From positions 1 through 64,000 of the forward strand of contig CASFYB010000002.1 of the NCBI GenBank assembly GCA_949298825.1: a stretch of 64,000 bases of DNA, given 5' to 3'. Made by a program: the position numbers and the translations under genes. Positions 36,292 through 45,312 of this stretch are shown piece by piece (the stretch's first letter is position 1; each line of letters begins with the position of its first letter). The DNA is from an uncultured Helicobacter sp. (GTDB lineage Bacteria; Campylobacterota; Campylobacteria; Campylobacterales; Helicobacteraceae). The notes beneath the pieces are model-generated. The model did no database searches. It worked only from the letters and a program-made list of their open reading frames with translations, and was not told where the DNA came from.

Positions 36292-37638
36292 TTAGAAGCT
36301 ATAACTTACATTCATCATAATATGGCTTCTATCATCTGTGCGAGAAGCTTTTAATTGATTGTCTTTATATGGTGCAGCATTGGGATTAATTCCTGTTTGA
36401 TCGTTAATTACAAATTCTTTATGCGTAGTTACACTTTGCCATTCAAGTTTAAGCCAGATTTTAAAATTATCATTAAAGGCATAGGTAAGATTAAGCGGTA
36501 TAGCATATTCATTAGCTCTGATGGCATGAGTAATGCGACCGAGTATATCCCAGCTAAACTTCCCATGTGTGGCTCCTACATAGATATAGCCTGTTTTTGC
36601 ATCTTTAGTGATAGCATTAGTAAGCGCACCAAAGTCATAAACTGTATTTGTCCAGAAGTCCCATGGTCCAATGGCGGCATTTCCATAAGTTCCAAAATGA
36701 GCATTTGCATTGCCAAAGTTTTGGTACCAGCCAAGCCCAAAATTAAAATTATTTATATCAAAACGTTGTTGTATGGCAAGTGTTTGACCACCTTTGCCAG
36801 CGATGAATTGATAACGATAATCTTGCTGAGCATAAGTAGTGTGAAAAGGTGACATGAAAAAGATCTTGCTTTGAGATCTAAAGCCACTACCTTGGAAGCC
36901 AGGATTACTATCATAGCCAAGCTCTAGGATTGGTGTGAAGTAAAAATCAGGTGAGAACTGCAACCATGGAGAGATAAAAAAACCATATGCACTATAACTT
37001 GGTTTAAAGATATGAACTCCATAATAGGTATTGCCATGTTTTTTTGGGGTATAGAAATCATAAAGCCATTCTGAATAGGCAAAAGCACGTCCATATGAGC
37101 TAAACCACCAAAGATTGAAGTTTTTGTATGCATAATCTATCTCAAATCCTTGAGTAAAACCACTGTGAAATTGGGCTTTACTTTTATAGCGTCCAACTTT
37201 TATCTCAACGCTATGATCCCTAATTTTAGTAGTGTAGTCTAAATAAGCATTATAGATAACAAAGTTGTCTGCAATGTATTCTTTACCAACTATAGAATCC
37301 CCTCTACCTACACTAAAGAGCTCTGAATAGGTTTTATTACCACTTGCATCTTTTGTAAGATCAAAAATAACCCCACCACCTAATACACCAAATGATCCAG
37401 TAAGGCTATGTCCAGAAGCTTTTTGTTCATCAGTTAGAAAGTCCATATCAACTTGGGCTCTAGCTACAACAGATCCCCAAGTATCAGTTGGATAAATATT
37501 GGGAGATTGAGCATTGATACCTTGGTTATTAAAACCTATTTTTGTAAAAAATTCAACTCCTCCATGTGCTTGATAATCAAAGGCTTGTGCACTATTTAGA
37601 AGCGCTAATAAGGCTAAAGAACCATAAGTTTTTTTCAT
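36292..37638 (-). CDS. Hof-type outer membrane porin family protein
   Basis: 448 residues with a signal peptide cleaved near NSAQA-FD. The rest is aromatic and glycine-rich, with many alternating beta strands. It ends with strand MMNVSYSF whose terminal Phe is the usual outer-membrane insertion signal. The segments FQGSGFRSQSKIFF and GYIYVGATHGKFSWDILGRI fit the Helicobacter Hof family. The substrate is unknown. The gene has an unusually rich upstream region with a 39-bp palindrome and a Fur-like box. Confidence 0.85.
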   Translation of the reverse strand: MKKTYGSLALLALLNSAQAFDYQAHGGVEFFTKIGFNNQGINAQSPNIYPTDTWGSVVARAQVDMDFLTDEQKASGHSLTGSFGVLGGGVIFDLTKDASGNKTYSELFSVGRGDSIVGKEYIADNFVIYNAYLDYTTKIRDHSVEIKVGRYKSKAQFHSGFTQGFEIDYAYKNFNLWWFSSYGRAFAYSEWLYDFYTPKKHGNTYYGVHIFKPSYSAYGFFISPWLQFSPDFYFTPILELGYDSNPGFQGSGFRSQSKIFFMSPFHTTYAQQDYRYQFIAGKGGQTLAIQQRFDINNFNFGLGWYQNFGNANAHFGTYGNAAIGPWDFWTNTVYDFGALTNAITKDAKTGYIYVGATHGKFSWDILGRITHAIRANEYAIPLNLTYAFNDNFKIWLKLEWQSVTTHKEFVINDQTGINPNAAPYKDNQLKASRTDDRSHIMMNVSYSF

Positions 37639-37697
37639 TGTTTTACCTTTGGTATTTAAGTTGGTTTTTAAGTTTTAAGGATATGCATCCTTTTGCT

Positions 37698-37703
37698 ATT
37701 ATA
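37698..37703 (-). promoter_or_regulatory. -10 element of the Hof-like gene
   Basis: Minus-strand TATAAT at 37703-37698, 60-65 bp before the start codon. The palindrome at 37742-37780 would be centred near -70 from this promoter. Confidence 0.5.
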
Positions 37704-37741
37704 GACATATTTACTTTTTGTTAGCTTTAATTATGGCATCA

Positions 37742-37780
37742 AATTATTTTAATGTGTAAATTTTACACATTAAAATAATT
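37742..37780. promoter_or_regulatory. Perfect 39-bp palindrome upstream of the Hof-like gene
   Basis: AATTATTTTAATGTGTAAA (37742-37760) and its exact reverse complement (37762-37780) flank a single T. It lies between the 3' end of the AAA ATPase gene and the porin promoter. A second palindrome TTAGATAA-AAA-TTATCTAA follows at 37799-37817. It could be a regulator site, or a terminator for the ATPase gene. Confidence 0.6.
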
Positions 37781-37814
37781 AAAACTTTAATTTTATATTT
37801 AGATAAAAATTATC

Positions 37815-37829
37815 TAATAATAATTATTT
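37815..37829. promoter_or_regulatory. Fur-box-like sequence
   Basis: TAATAATAATTATTT matches the H. pylori Fur consensus TAATAATnATTATTA at all defined positions except the last. It lies about 180 bp before the porin start, which is far for direct repression, in very AT-rich DNA where chance matches occur. Confidence 0.35.
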
Positions 37830-37871
37830 CTTTTTGAAACATACATACTTTGCTTGGGATTCTTGGGATTA

Positions 37872-39614
37872 TTAGATTCCAAAACCTAAATTTTTTTGTC
37901 CATCAAATTGATTTTTCATCTCTTTTTGAATCTGGGTTAGAAAATCTTGGTATTCAAAAATAGGCTTTGTTTTTAGTGCTACAAGATAGGCTGTATTTTT
38001 AATAACCATGATGATCTGTGCTCCACTTAAAGGAAATTCTGCTAGTTTTTTGACTAGATTTTGGGGAGAGCAGGTCTTTTTGTTTTCATCTTTGAAGTTG
38101 GCATTTTTAGGGAGATTTTGCTCCCAGATTTTTGTCCTTTGCTCTAGATTTGGGCGTTTAAACTCGATTTTATAGTTAAAGCGCCTAGAAAAGGCCATAT
38201 CAATATTTTCTAAAAGATTGGTAGTGGCAATAAGGATATCTTCAAACTTTTCTATCTGCTCTAAAAAGATATTTTGCATTTGATTGTGCATTTTATCAGC
38301 ACCACTCCCACTTGAACCTCTTAAGCTTAGAAACTGATCTGCCTCATCAAGCAATAAAAGGGGAGGGTTTTTTAGCTGCTTGCTAATCTCTTTATAATCA
38401 TCAAATATTTTTCTTACATTTTTTTCTGATTCACCTACATACATAGATAGGACTTTGGAGCAATCTAGGCTCAATACTTGCTTTTTAAGGCTTTTGGCCA
38501 AAGCAAGCGCACTCATACTTTTCCCCGTGCCAGGTGATCCATAGAGGATGATTTTTGCATCCATGCCCTTTTTATCTTTGATGCCCCATAGTTTTAAGAG
38601 TTTGGCTACTTCTGGTGTAGCTTGATGAAGGATGGTTTTAAAGATCTGATGAGTGCTCTCAGGCATCACAACCTGATCTAAGCTAACTTTTGGGTCAATA
38701 AGCTCAAAGATATCTTGCTCTTTTATGAGGTTTTGAAGTGATATTTTATTTTGTGTGTTTTTTTGCTTAGGGTGGAGGATTTTTTGCAAGATTTCTTCTC
38801 TGATATAGAATGTACGAGAGAAACCACCAAATGGATTTAATAGCTCATCATAATCTAGAAGCTTTTTTTCTAAAAGCGTGCTGTGCTCATCAAGCAAGGC
38901 ACGATTTTTTATCTTTTCATACTCATCTTTGCTAATAAGTTCTATAAGGCTATTCATATCGCGCAGGTTTTCATTTCCACCAGAGTACTCCTCTTTAAGC
39001 AGGGCAAAAAAGATGATTTCTTCTTTTGGGTTAAGTTGATTCTCGCTAATAAGGCGCTCCAGTGGGATAGGATTTTTAGTAATTTTTAATCTAGCTGCAA
39101 TCTTTTCTTCTGCAAGCTTGAGGATAGAGGGTGTTTTGCTTGGTGTGTTGGGCTTTTCGCTAGCGAGCTTTTGGATTAAAGAGACGCGAAAGAATTGATC
39201 TTTAAGGTATTCTAATGGATCATCATAGGGGGTGATTTCTAAAAATTCTGTTTTATCATCCTTGCCTTCTAATAGTCGCAGGAAGCTCACGCTCAAGCTT
39301 ATCTCAAGATACAAAAGCTCTAGCAATCCAGCCTGTGTATTATCTAATGGCATAAAGCTATTTTCTGTAATATAGCCTAGTTCAAAAAGTTTTTGAAAAT
39401 GAGGAAGATAAGATAGGGTGTCTTTTTTGTTTTGAGGGGCAAAAATCTTTAGTATAAGGGCATTGATGGTAGATTCTTGTATGCCTGATAGGTAGTCATC
39501 CAGCATACTTTGGAGGATTTTGATTTCATTTTCTTGGCACTTTAGACTCTGAGCTAGCCTAGAGTTCATCCCTTGTGTTAGAAAATCATCAAGTTGATTA
39601 AAGAGATCTTGCAT
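37872..39614 (-). CDS. AAA-family ATPase
   Basis: 580 residues. The first 330 have no visible domain and are helical and acidic. The C-terminal part is an AAA module with Walker A YGSPGTGKSMSALA, Walker B PLLLLDEADQF, the sensor-1 segment ILIATTNLLENI and the arginine-finger region DMAFSRRFNYKIEFKRP. It resembles FtsH/ClpX-like remodelling ATPases but has no protease domain. It abuts der (stop and start one base apart), so the two are co-transcribed. Target unknown. Confidence 0.8.
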   Translation of the reverse strand: MQDLFNQLDDFLTQGMNSRLAQSLKCQENEIKILQSMLDDYLSGIQESTINALILKIFAPQNKKDTLSYLPHFQKLFELGYITENSFMPLDNTQAGLLELLYLEISLSVSFLRLLEGKDDKTEFLEITPYDDPLEYLKDQFFRVSLIQKLASEKPNTPSKTPSILKLAEEKIAARLKITKNPIPLERLISENQLNPKEEIIFFALLKEEYSGGNENLRDMNSLIELISKDEYEKIKNRALLDEHSTLLEKKLLDYDELLNPFGGFSRTFYIREEILQKILHPKQKNTQNKISLQNLIKEQDIFELIDPKVSLDQVVMPESTHQIFKTILHQATPEVAKLLKLWGIKDKKGMDAKIILYGSPGTGKSMSALALAKSLKKQVLSLDCSKVLSMYVGESEKNVRKIFDDYKEISKQLKNPPLLLLDEADQFLSLRGSSGSGADKMHNQMQNIFLEQIEKFEDILIATTNLLENIDMAFSRRFNYKIEFKRPNLEQRTKIWEQNLPKNANFKDENKKTCSPQNLVKKLAEFPLSGAQIIMVIKNTAYLVALKTKPIFEYQDFLTQIQKEMKNQFDGQKNLGFGI

Positions 39615-41093
39615 TTAGTCCTCCAAATCATAGCTTTCAAAATCTGTGTAGTCATGATTTTGTACTGCTATATTGCTCTCTTGGTTTTCTATACTGCCCT
39701 CTTGGCTGCCCTCTTGTGGCTTTGTAGATTTTTTATCTTTTGGGATGAGGATTAGCGGTGTGCCTTCAAACTCAAATTTTTGACGTAAAAAGTTGACCAA
39801 ATACCTTTTGTAGCTAAAATGCAGGGATTTGGGTCTATTCATAATGAGGCTTATTTGTGGGGGATGGGTATCATATTGTGTTGCATAGTAGATTCTCACC
39901 AGTTTGCCATGATCGCTTGGTAGTGGGTGGCGCTTAGTAGCTTCTAGGATGGCTGTATTTAGTTGACTTGTAGGGATGCGATAAGAAAAGTTTTTATAAA
40001 CTTGCAAAATTTTTTCTTTTAATTCTTTGATATGGCGCTTATTAAGTGCGCTAAGAGTGATGATGGGAGCAAACTCTAAGAATCTAAATTTATATTTTAG
40101 CTCTGCTATGATCTCTTTGTACTCTTTGATTCTAATATCCCATTTATTTAATACGATGATAACACCTAGATGATGCTTATCTGCCAGTGAGCTTATACGC
40201 TCATCTAGCTCGACAAAGTTCGTGCTAGCATCTAAGATTAAAAGCGCGATATCACTTTTTTGTAAGACTTTATTGGTGCGATCTAGGGCATATTTTTCAA
40301 TCCCTTTTATCTTGCCAGCGCGTCTAAGACCGGCAGTATCGATAAAAGTGAGGCGATAATCTTGATAAATAATGCTTTCATCAACAGGATCTATCGTCGT
40401 CCCAGCCACATTGCTTACCACGCTTCTATCCTCTCCAATAAGAGCATTTAAAATAGAGCTTTTGCCTACATTTACTCTCCCAATAATCCCAATAGATATT
40501 TCTTTTAAATCCGTTTGATTATCTTTCAGATCTTGTATTTCTGGTAAATTTTCCACCCATTCTTCAAAGCCGAGGTCCTCATTAGCAAGATCTTGGCTAG
40601 CATCTTTTAGCCCCAAAGTATCCAAAATCTGTGTGATAAGAAAGTTTACCCCACGATTATGGCTAACTGAGATATAAAAACAAGCTTTTGCCCCAAAACT
40701 TTCAAACTCATAGGCAGCCTGTTTTTCTTTATCATTATCGATTTTATTGACGACTAAAAAACAGGGTATGCCTATTTTTTGAAGTTGGTAGAAGAGTTTT
40801 TTATCTTCATCATCAGGGATGTGCTTGCCATCTACAAGATAGAGGATGATATCAGCCTTTGTGGCAATAAAGAGTGCTTTTTGTTTGACATGTAAAAAGA
40901 GCTCACTTGAATCATCAATGCCACCTGTATCTAGGATTTCTACTTTATGGCCTAATAGATCAATTATTTTTTTATTGATATCGCGAGTGGTGCCAGAGAT
41001 ATCAGAAGTGATGGCAATGCGGCTTTTAGCCAAGCGGTTGAAAAGCGAACTTTTACCAACATTAGGCTTTCCTAAAATGGCAATTTTTTTCAC
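39615..41093 (-). CDS. der: Ribosome-associated GTPase Der (EngA)
   Basis: 492 residues with two tandem GTPase domains: [14 protein letters not shown] with DTGGIDD and NKID, then [16 protein letters not shown] with [10 protein letters not shown] and NKWD. A KH-like C-terminal domain and an extra acidic, Ser/Gln-rich tail of about 40 residues follow. Der acts in 50S subunit assembly. Confidence 0.95.
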   Translation of the reverse strand: MKKIAILGKPNVGKSSLFNRLAKSRIAITSDISGTTRDINKKIIDLLGHKVEILDTGGIDDSSELFLHVKQKALFIATKADIILYLVDGKHIPDDEDKKLFYQLQKIGIPCFLVVNKIDNDKEKQAAYEFESFGAKACFYISVSHNRGVNFLITQILDTLGLKDASQDLANEDLGFEEWVENLPEIQDLKDNQTDLKEISIGIIGRVNVGKSSILNALIGEDRSVVSNVAGTTIDPVDESIIYQDYRLTFIDTAGLRRAGKIKGIEKYALDRTNKVLQKSDIALLILDASTNFVELDERISSLADKHHLGVIIVLNKWDIRIKEYKEIIAELKYKFRFLEFAPIITLSALNKRHIKELKEKILQVYKNFSYRIPTSQLNTAILEATKRHPLPSDHGKLVRIYYATQYDTHPPQISLIMNRPKSLHFSYKRYLVNFLRQKFEFEGTPLILIPKDKKSTKPQEGSQEGSIENQESNIAVQNHDYTDFESYDLED

Positions 41094-41235
41094 ACATAAT
41101 CCTTGAGATAAACATTCATTTCTAATGATAGCTAAAAGTTTTCAATGGCATTTAATCTAGTGAAGAAAGTGGCATAAAAATTGCTTAAAATGATGATAAA
41201 ATGAGATTTCTAAAATACAAAAATGGATTTAAGTG

Positions 41236-42627
41236 ATGAAAAGACTTCTTGTAATGCTGGTTTTGATGTTTGGTAGCTTTGGGTCTATAATGGCCAATGA
41301 TATCCCTGATCTCTCCAACCTTTCTGTAGATGGGACACAAAGTACTGATGCAAACCCTAGTGCAGATCAAAATGACAATAAGCCACAAGATCCATCTGAT
41401 GCCTTACCAGATTTGCAAATACCATCTTTAGATGCCTTGCCTCAAGATGATAAAAATGCTCAAAATCCACAAGAAGCCTTGCCAGATTTAAGTGCACTTC
41501 CACCAGCACCAGATGATAAAAATGCTCCAAAACCTGAACCTAAAGAAGATACAATAGAGCTGCCCAAAGAGAAGTTCTCAACAATGCCAGAAGAGAAAAA
41601 GGGTATTATCAAATCAGGTCCAGGTGTAGCTAAACAAGAAGCAGAGAAAAAAAAGCTAGAAGCTAGAAAGGCCAAAGAAGAGGCAAAAAAAGCCAAAGAA
41701 GAAGCCAAAGAGGCTAAAGCTAAAGGTGCTAAAAAAGATGGGGTAGCAGCAGATGCTAATGCACTTCCTAATATAGAGGCTGCAGGAAAAAAGGATGCAA
41801 AACAAGAGTCAAATATTCAAGGTCTTGGAGATATTTTAAATATTGCTAATATGAAAGGAGCGTCTGATGCTCCTGTTGCAGTGCCAGGTGATAGTGCGCC
41901 CAAGATAGATAATAGTGCATCTGAAAATAAAGAAGAGCTAAGTGATGAGGCATATCTTAATGATGAGGATGATGTCAAGACAGATAAGGCTGCTGCTAGT
42001 GCTAATCTTGCAGAATCTAATAATGAAACCAAAGAGCCTGAAGGCAAAGTGGCTGACAATAAGCCTGCTAAGGCCATGAGTGCACCTAAAGTCCAGCTAG
42101 AGGAAAATACAGCTAGCTCTAAGAGTGATGTAAACAAAGAAGTAAGCTTTGTGCAAGAAGATTTCTATGAGCTAGATGATGATGATTTTGAGTTTGAGAC
42201 ACGCAGCAAAGGTAAGGATAAAGAATATATATTGCGCGTTATGAGTCTTGATTTAGAAGCATTTGTCAATGGTCAGAGCTATGATGAAAAAAATCAGGTT
42301 CAAACCTTTGGTGTTAATGATAATTTCACACAGATTCTAAGCAAAGATGGCAAGATTAAGGAGTATAAGTTTTATCAAAAAGGTGCTAAGAAAAATACTA
42401 TCTTAAATACGATGCGTATGCCGCTAGAAAAGATTGACTTTGATACATTTAAGATTGTGGCTAAGTCTTTGCCACGCCTTTTTGATGCAACTGCATGCAA
42501 GGTGATCATAAAAAAAGAACTTAATGCTACGCTAAATCAGAGCAAAGAAGTGATTATGGATTTGGATATCAAAAGAGAGCTAAAAAATACTACAAACTTC
42601 AAGCTATTTTTAGAATGTCCAAGATAG
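41236..42627 (+). CDS. Exported low-complexity protein with a conserved C-terminal domain
   Basis: 463 residues from ATG 41236. A signal peptide (RLLVMLVLMFGSFGSIMAND) precedes a Pro/Asp-rich region with repeated ALPDL motifs. A Lys/Glu/Ala coiled stretch (KKLEARKAKEEAKKAKEE) recalls TolA or periplasmic spacer proteins. After a second acidic linker comes a globular domain of about 150 residues (YELDDDDFEFET to TTNFKLFLECPR). I recognise no characterised relative. It diverges from der and is 16 bp before the GDH-like gene. Confidence 0.7.
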   Translation: MKRLLVMLVLMFGSFGSIMANDIPDLSNLSVDGTQSTDANPSADQNDNKPQDPSDALPDLQIPSLDALPQDDKNAQNPQEALPDLSALPPAPDDKNAPKPEPKEDTIELPKEKFSTMPEEKKGIIKSGPGVAKQEAEKKKLEARKAKEEAKKAKEEAKEAKAKGAKKDGVAADANALPNIEAAGKKDAKQESNIQGLGDILNIANMKGASDAPVAVPGDSAPKIDNSASENKEELSDEAYLNDEDDVKTDKAAASANLAESNNETKEPEGKVADNKPAKAMSAPKVQLEENTASSKSDVNKEVSFVQEDFYELDDDDFEFETRSKGKDKEYILRVMSLDLEAFVNGQSYDEKNQVQTFGVNDNFTQILSKDGKIKEYKFYQKGAKKNTILNTMRMPLEKIDFDTFKIVAKSLPRLFDATACKVIIKKELNATLNQSKEVIMDLDIKRELKNTTNFKLFLECPR

Positions 42628-42643
42628 GCATAAGCCCAAGAAA

Positions 42644-43243
42644 ATGAGCATAAACCTTTTAGAAAGCACATGTGTTGGCGCTATATATGCAGCCTTAGTG
42701 ATGTTAAGGGATAGGGGTGATACTCTAGCTGGCAAAAGTTGTGTGATCTTTGGTGATGGGGAGCGTGCTAAGATCTTAGAAATCCTGCTTAAAAGTGTAG
42801 ATGCTAAGGTGATAAAGCTATCTGAATGCAATAGTAGAGAGCATAAGGTTGTCTTTGTACTAGATTCTCAAAATATGAGGCTTTGTGATGTGCAGGATCT
42901 TTTAAGCTTGCAGTGTAAATGTCTATGTGAGGTATCTGGAGAATCTAATAAGGCTATTTTAGAGCCTAAGGCGCTAGATCTTATCCTTCAATCAAGGATT
43001 TGCTATGCACCTGCTATTTTAAACTCTAAGCTTGCAGAGAATGTGCTAGAAATATTTGAGGATAAGGAGATTGAGATTTTAGAGCTAGGCGAACTTTTAA
43101 AAAATATTATTTTAGAAAGAGAAGAAGATATGCAAACTTTGCAAGCTTGTAGTGACTTGATGCAAAGAGTTAGCAGCCATGCTAAGGCTAGATTTGAGCC
43201 TACAAATTTTATGCTAGGTGCAGAGATTTTAATCAGGATATAA
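42644..43243 (+). CDS. Free-standing glutamate-dehydrogenase-like NAD(P)-binding domain
   Basis: 199 residues. The N-terminus TCVGAIYAALVMLRDRGDTL, then GKSCVIFGDGERAKILEILL and AKVIKLSE, aligns by eye with the start of the cofactor domain of GdhA (ATGYG..., GK..(A/S)(V/I)SGSGNVA, A.V(I/V)..SDS). Further on CEVSGESNKAILEPKALDLI, ICYAP and NFMLGAEIL correspond to AEGANMPTTIEATELF, VLFAP and NYVQGANIAGF. The glutamate-binding N-terminal domain and catalytic lysines are absent, and GSGNVA has become GDGERA. It is therefore probably not a dehydrogenase. It sits before an amino-acid ABC transporter (3 bp) and is likely co-transcribed. Function unknown. Confidence 0.6.
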   Translation: MSINLLESTCVGAIYAALVMLRDRGDTLAGKSCVIFGDGERAKILEILLKSVDAKVIKLSECNSREHKVVFVLDSQNMRLCDVQDLLSLQCKCLCEVSGESNKAILEPKALDLILQSRICYAPAILNSKLAENVLEIFEDKEIEILELGELLKNIILEREEDMQTLQACSDLMQRVSSHAKARFEPTNFMLGAEILIRI

Positions 43244-43245
43244 AG

Positions 43246-43908
43246 ATGAGCTTTTTTGACTGGGGTTTTATCTGGGCGCATAAGATGGATTTCATCCCGG
43301 CAATTATTTTGAGTATAAAGCTATCTTTTTTTGGTATTTTGGGTGCTATGATTCTGGGGTTTGTGGCTGCGATTATTGAGTTTTATCAGATTAGGGTTTT
43401 AAAATCTATTTTTAGAATCTACCTTTCTATTTCTAGAAACACTCCATTGCTTATCCATTTGTTTTTTCTTTATTATGGATTGGGACAGCTTGGTTTTAGG
43501 CTAGATGCTTTTAGCTGCGCTGTTATCGGGGTGATTTTTCTTGGTGGTAGCTATATGTGTGAGAGTTTCTTATTGGGTTTTAAATCAGTGGCTAAGATAC
43601 AAAAAGAGAGTGCTCTGGCTTTGGGGCTTTCACACGCAGAGATTCTTCGTTTTATTATTTTGCCTCAAAGCCTAGCAGTTTGCGCACCATCCCTTGGTGC
43701 CAATGTGATTTTTCTGCTTAAAGAAACCTCTGTGGTAAGCGCTATAGCACTAGCAGATATTGTTTTTGTCACTAAAGATTTGATAGGGACTTATTATAAG
43801 ACTTCAGAAGCTCTTTTGATGCTTATTGTGATTTATCTTGTTTTGCTTTTACCATTATCGATTTTTTTTGTTTGGCTAGAGCGTTATTATAAGCGGGCAT
43901 TTTTTTAG
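43246..43908 (+). CDS. Polar amino-acid ABC transporter permease
   Basis: 220 residues of the HisM/GlnP family with about five membrane helices. RNTPLLIHLFFLYYGLG is the family signature, and the coupling loop reads KESALALGLSHAEILRFIILPQSL. It is paired with the permease that follows 2 bp later. It could carry glutamate, glutamine, aspartate or cystine. Confidence 0.88.
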   Translation: MSFFDWGFIWAHKMDFIPAIILSIKLSFFGILGAMILGFVAAIIEFYQIRVLKSIFRIYLSISRNTPLLIHLFFLYYGLGQLGFRLDAFSCAVIGVIFLGGSYMCESFLLGFKSVAKIQKESALALGLSHAEILRFIILPQSLAVCAPSLGANVIFLLKETSVVSAIALADIVFVTKDLIGTYYKTSEALLMLIVIYLVLLLPLSIFFVWLERYYKRAFF

Positions 43909-43910
43909 GA

Positions 43911-44579
43911 GTGGGCATGGAAGTTTTTTTAGATTCTGTGACATGGATGCGTTTGGGAGAAGGGCTTTACCATACACTTTATATTGCTTTTATTTCCATC
44001 CTTATTTCTATCCCATGTGCTTTTTTTATGGGGTATTTGATGGCCTATGGTAAGGGATGGGTTTATTTTTTATGTAGATTTTATTTAGAGGCTGTGAGGA
44101 TTGTGCCTATTATTGCATGGCTCTTTTTGGTTTATTTCTCTTTGGCTTTTATATGGGAGCTTTCAGCGGTTGGTTCTTGTATTTTGGTTTTTAGCCTTTG
44201 GGGGATAGCAGAGGGGGCAGATTTGGTGCGTGGAGCGATAAGCTCTATCCCTAGCCACCAGTCTCAATCAGCCCGGGCTTTAGGTTTAGGTGAGTTTAAA
44301 ATACAGATTTTTATCATCATCCCCCAGGCTTTATTGCAGCTTATCCCAAGTGCACTTAATCTTTTTACGCGTATGATTAAGACTACAGCACTTGCATCGC
44401 TTATAGGGGTGAGTGATATTTTAAAGGTGGCTCAACAGATCATTGAAGTGGGTGCTATTAAAGCCCCACATCTTAGTTTTTGGCTTTATGCTTTGGTGCT
44501 TTTGACTTATTATGTGATCTGTGCTACTTTGAGCTTTTTTGCTAAGAGATTAGAGAAGAGATTAGATTTTAGGGGGTAG
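43911..44579 (+). CDS. Polar amino-acid ABC transporter permease
   Basis: 222 residues, second permease of the pair, with RIVPIIAWLFLVYFSLAF and the coupling loop QSARALGLGEFKIQIFIIIPQALLQLIP. The start at 43911 (GTG) is followed by an ATG at 43917; GGAG lies just before the GTG, so the ATG is the more likely start. It ends 1 bp before the ATPase gene. Confidence 0.88.
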   Translation: MGMEVFLDSVTWMRLGEGLYHTLYIAFISILISIPCAFFMGYLMAYGKGWVYFLCRFYLEAVRIVPIIAWLFLVYFSLAFIWELSAVGSCILVFSLWGIAEGADLVRGAISSIPSHQSQSARALGLGEFKIQIFIIIPQALLQLIPSALNLFTRMIKTTALASLIGVSDILKVAQQIIEVGAIKAPHLSFWLYALVLLTYYVICATLSFFAKRLEKRLDFRG

Positions 44580-44580
44580 T

Positions 44581-45300
44581 ATGCTTGAGATAAGAAATTT
44601 AGCTAAAAGCTATGATGGTAAGAATTGGATTTTAAGGGATATTTCTTTGGAGGTTAAAAAGGGTGAGATTATTGTCATCCTTGGGCCTAGTGGATGTGGT
44701 AAAAGCACATTTTTGCGCTGCTTAAATGGGCTAGAGATGATGAGCAGTGGAGAGATTTTTTTAGATTCTAAATTGGTGGGGAAGGATGATTGGAACTATG
44801 TGCGTCAAAAGATAGGCATGGTTTTTCAAAACTATGAGCTTTTTTGGCATATGAGTGTGATAGATAATCTTTTGCTTGCACCAATTAAGGTTCAAAAAAG
44901 AAAGAAAGAAGAGGTGCTAGACCAAGCTCAAAGGCTTCTAGCAAGAATGGGGCTTGAAGGGAAGATGCATGCTATGCCGCGTGAGCTTTCTGGTGGGCAA
45001 AAACAAAGAGTGGCAATTGCCAGGGCATTGTGTATGCATCCAGAAATATTGCTTTTAGATGAGATCACAGCCTCATTAGATCCAGAGATGGTCAAGGAGG
45101 TACTAGAGATTATTCAGGGTCTTGCTAATGAAGGGATGACGATGATTATTGTTACACATGAGATGCATTTTGCTAGGCATATTGCAAATAGAATCTTATT
45201 TTTTGAAAAGGGTGAGATTTTATTAGATTCTAGTTCAGAAGAGTTTTTTATGACTAATAACCCTCGCATTAGAAAGTTTCTTGATACTTTTGAGTTTTGA
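44581..45300 (+). CDS. Polar amino-acid ABC transporter ATP-binding protein
   Basis: 239 residues, GlnQ-like. Walker A is GPSGCGKSTFLRCLNGLE, the signature ELSGGQKQRVAIARAL, Walker B ILLLDEITASLD and the switch HEMHFARHIANRILFF. Aspartate-glutamate of Walker B is present, but the next residue is Ile where most have Pro (DEITAS for DEPTSA). No binding-protein gene accompanies the three transporter genes here. Confidence 0.9.
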   Translation: MLEIRNLAKSYDGKNWILRDISLEVKKGEIIVILGPSGCGKSTFLRCLNGLEMMSSGEIFLDSKLVGKDDWNYVRQKIGMVFQNYELFWHMSVIDNLLLAPIKVQKRKKEEVLDQAQRLLARMGLEGKMHAMPRELSGGQKQRVAIARALCMHPEILLLDEITASLDPEMVKEVLEIIQGLANEGMTMIIVTHEMHFARHIANRILFFEKGEILLDSSSEEFFMTNNPRIRKFLDTFEF

Positions 45301-45312
45301 TCTAGCAAGGCT

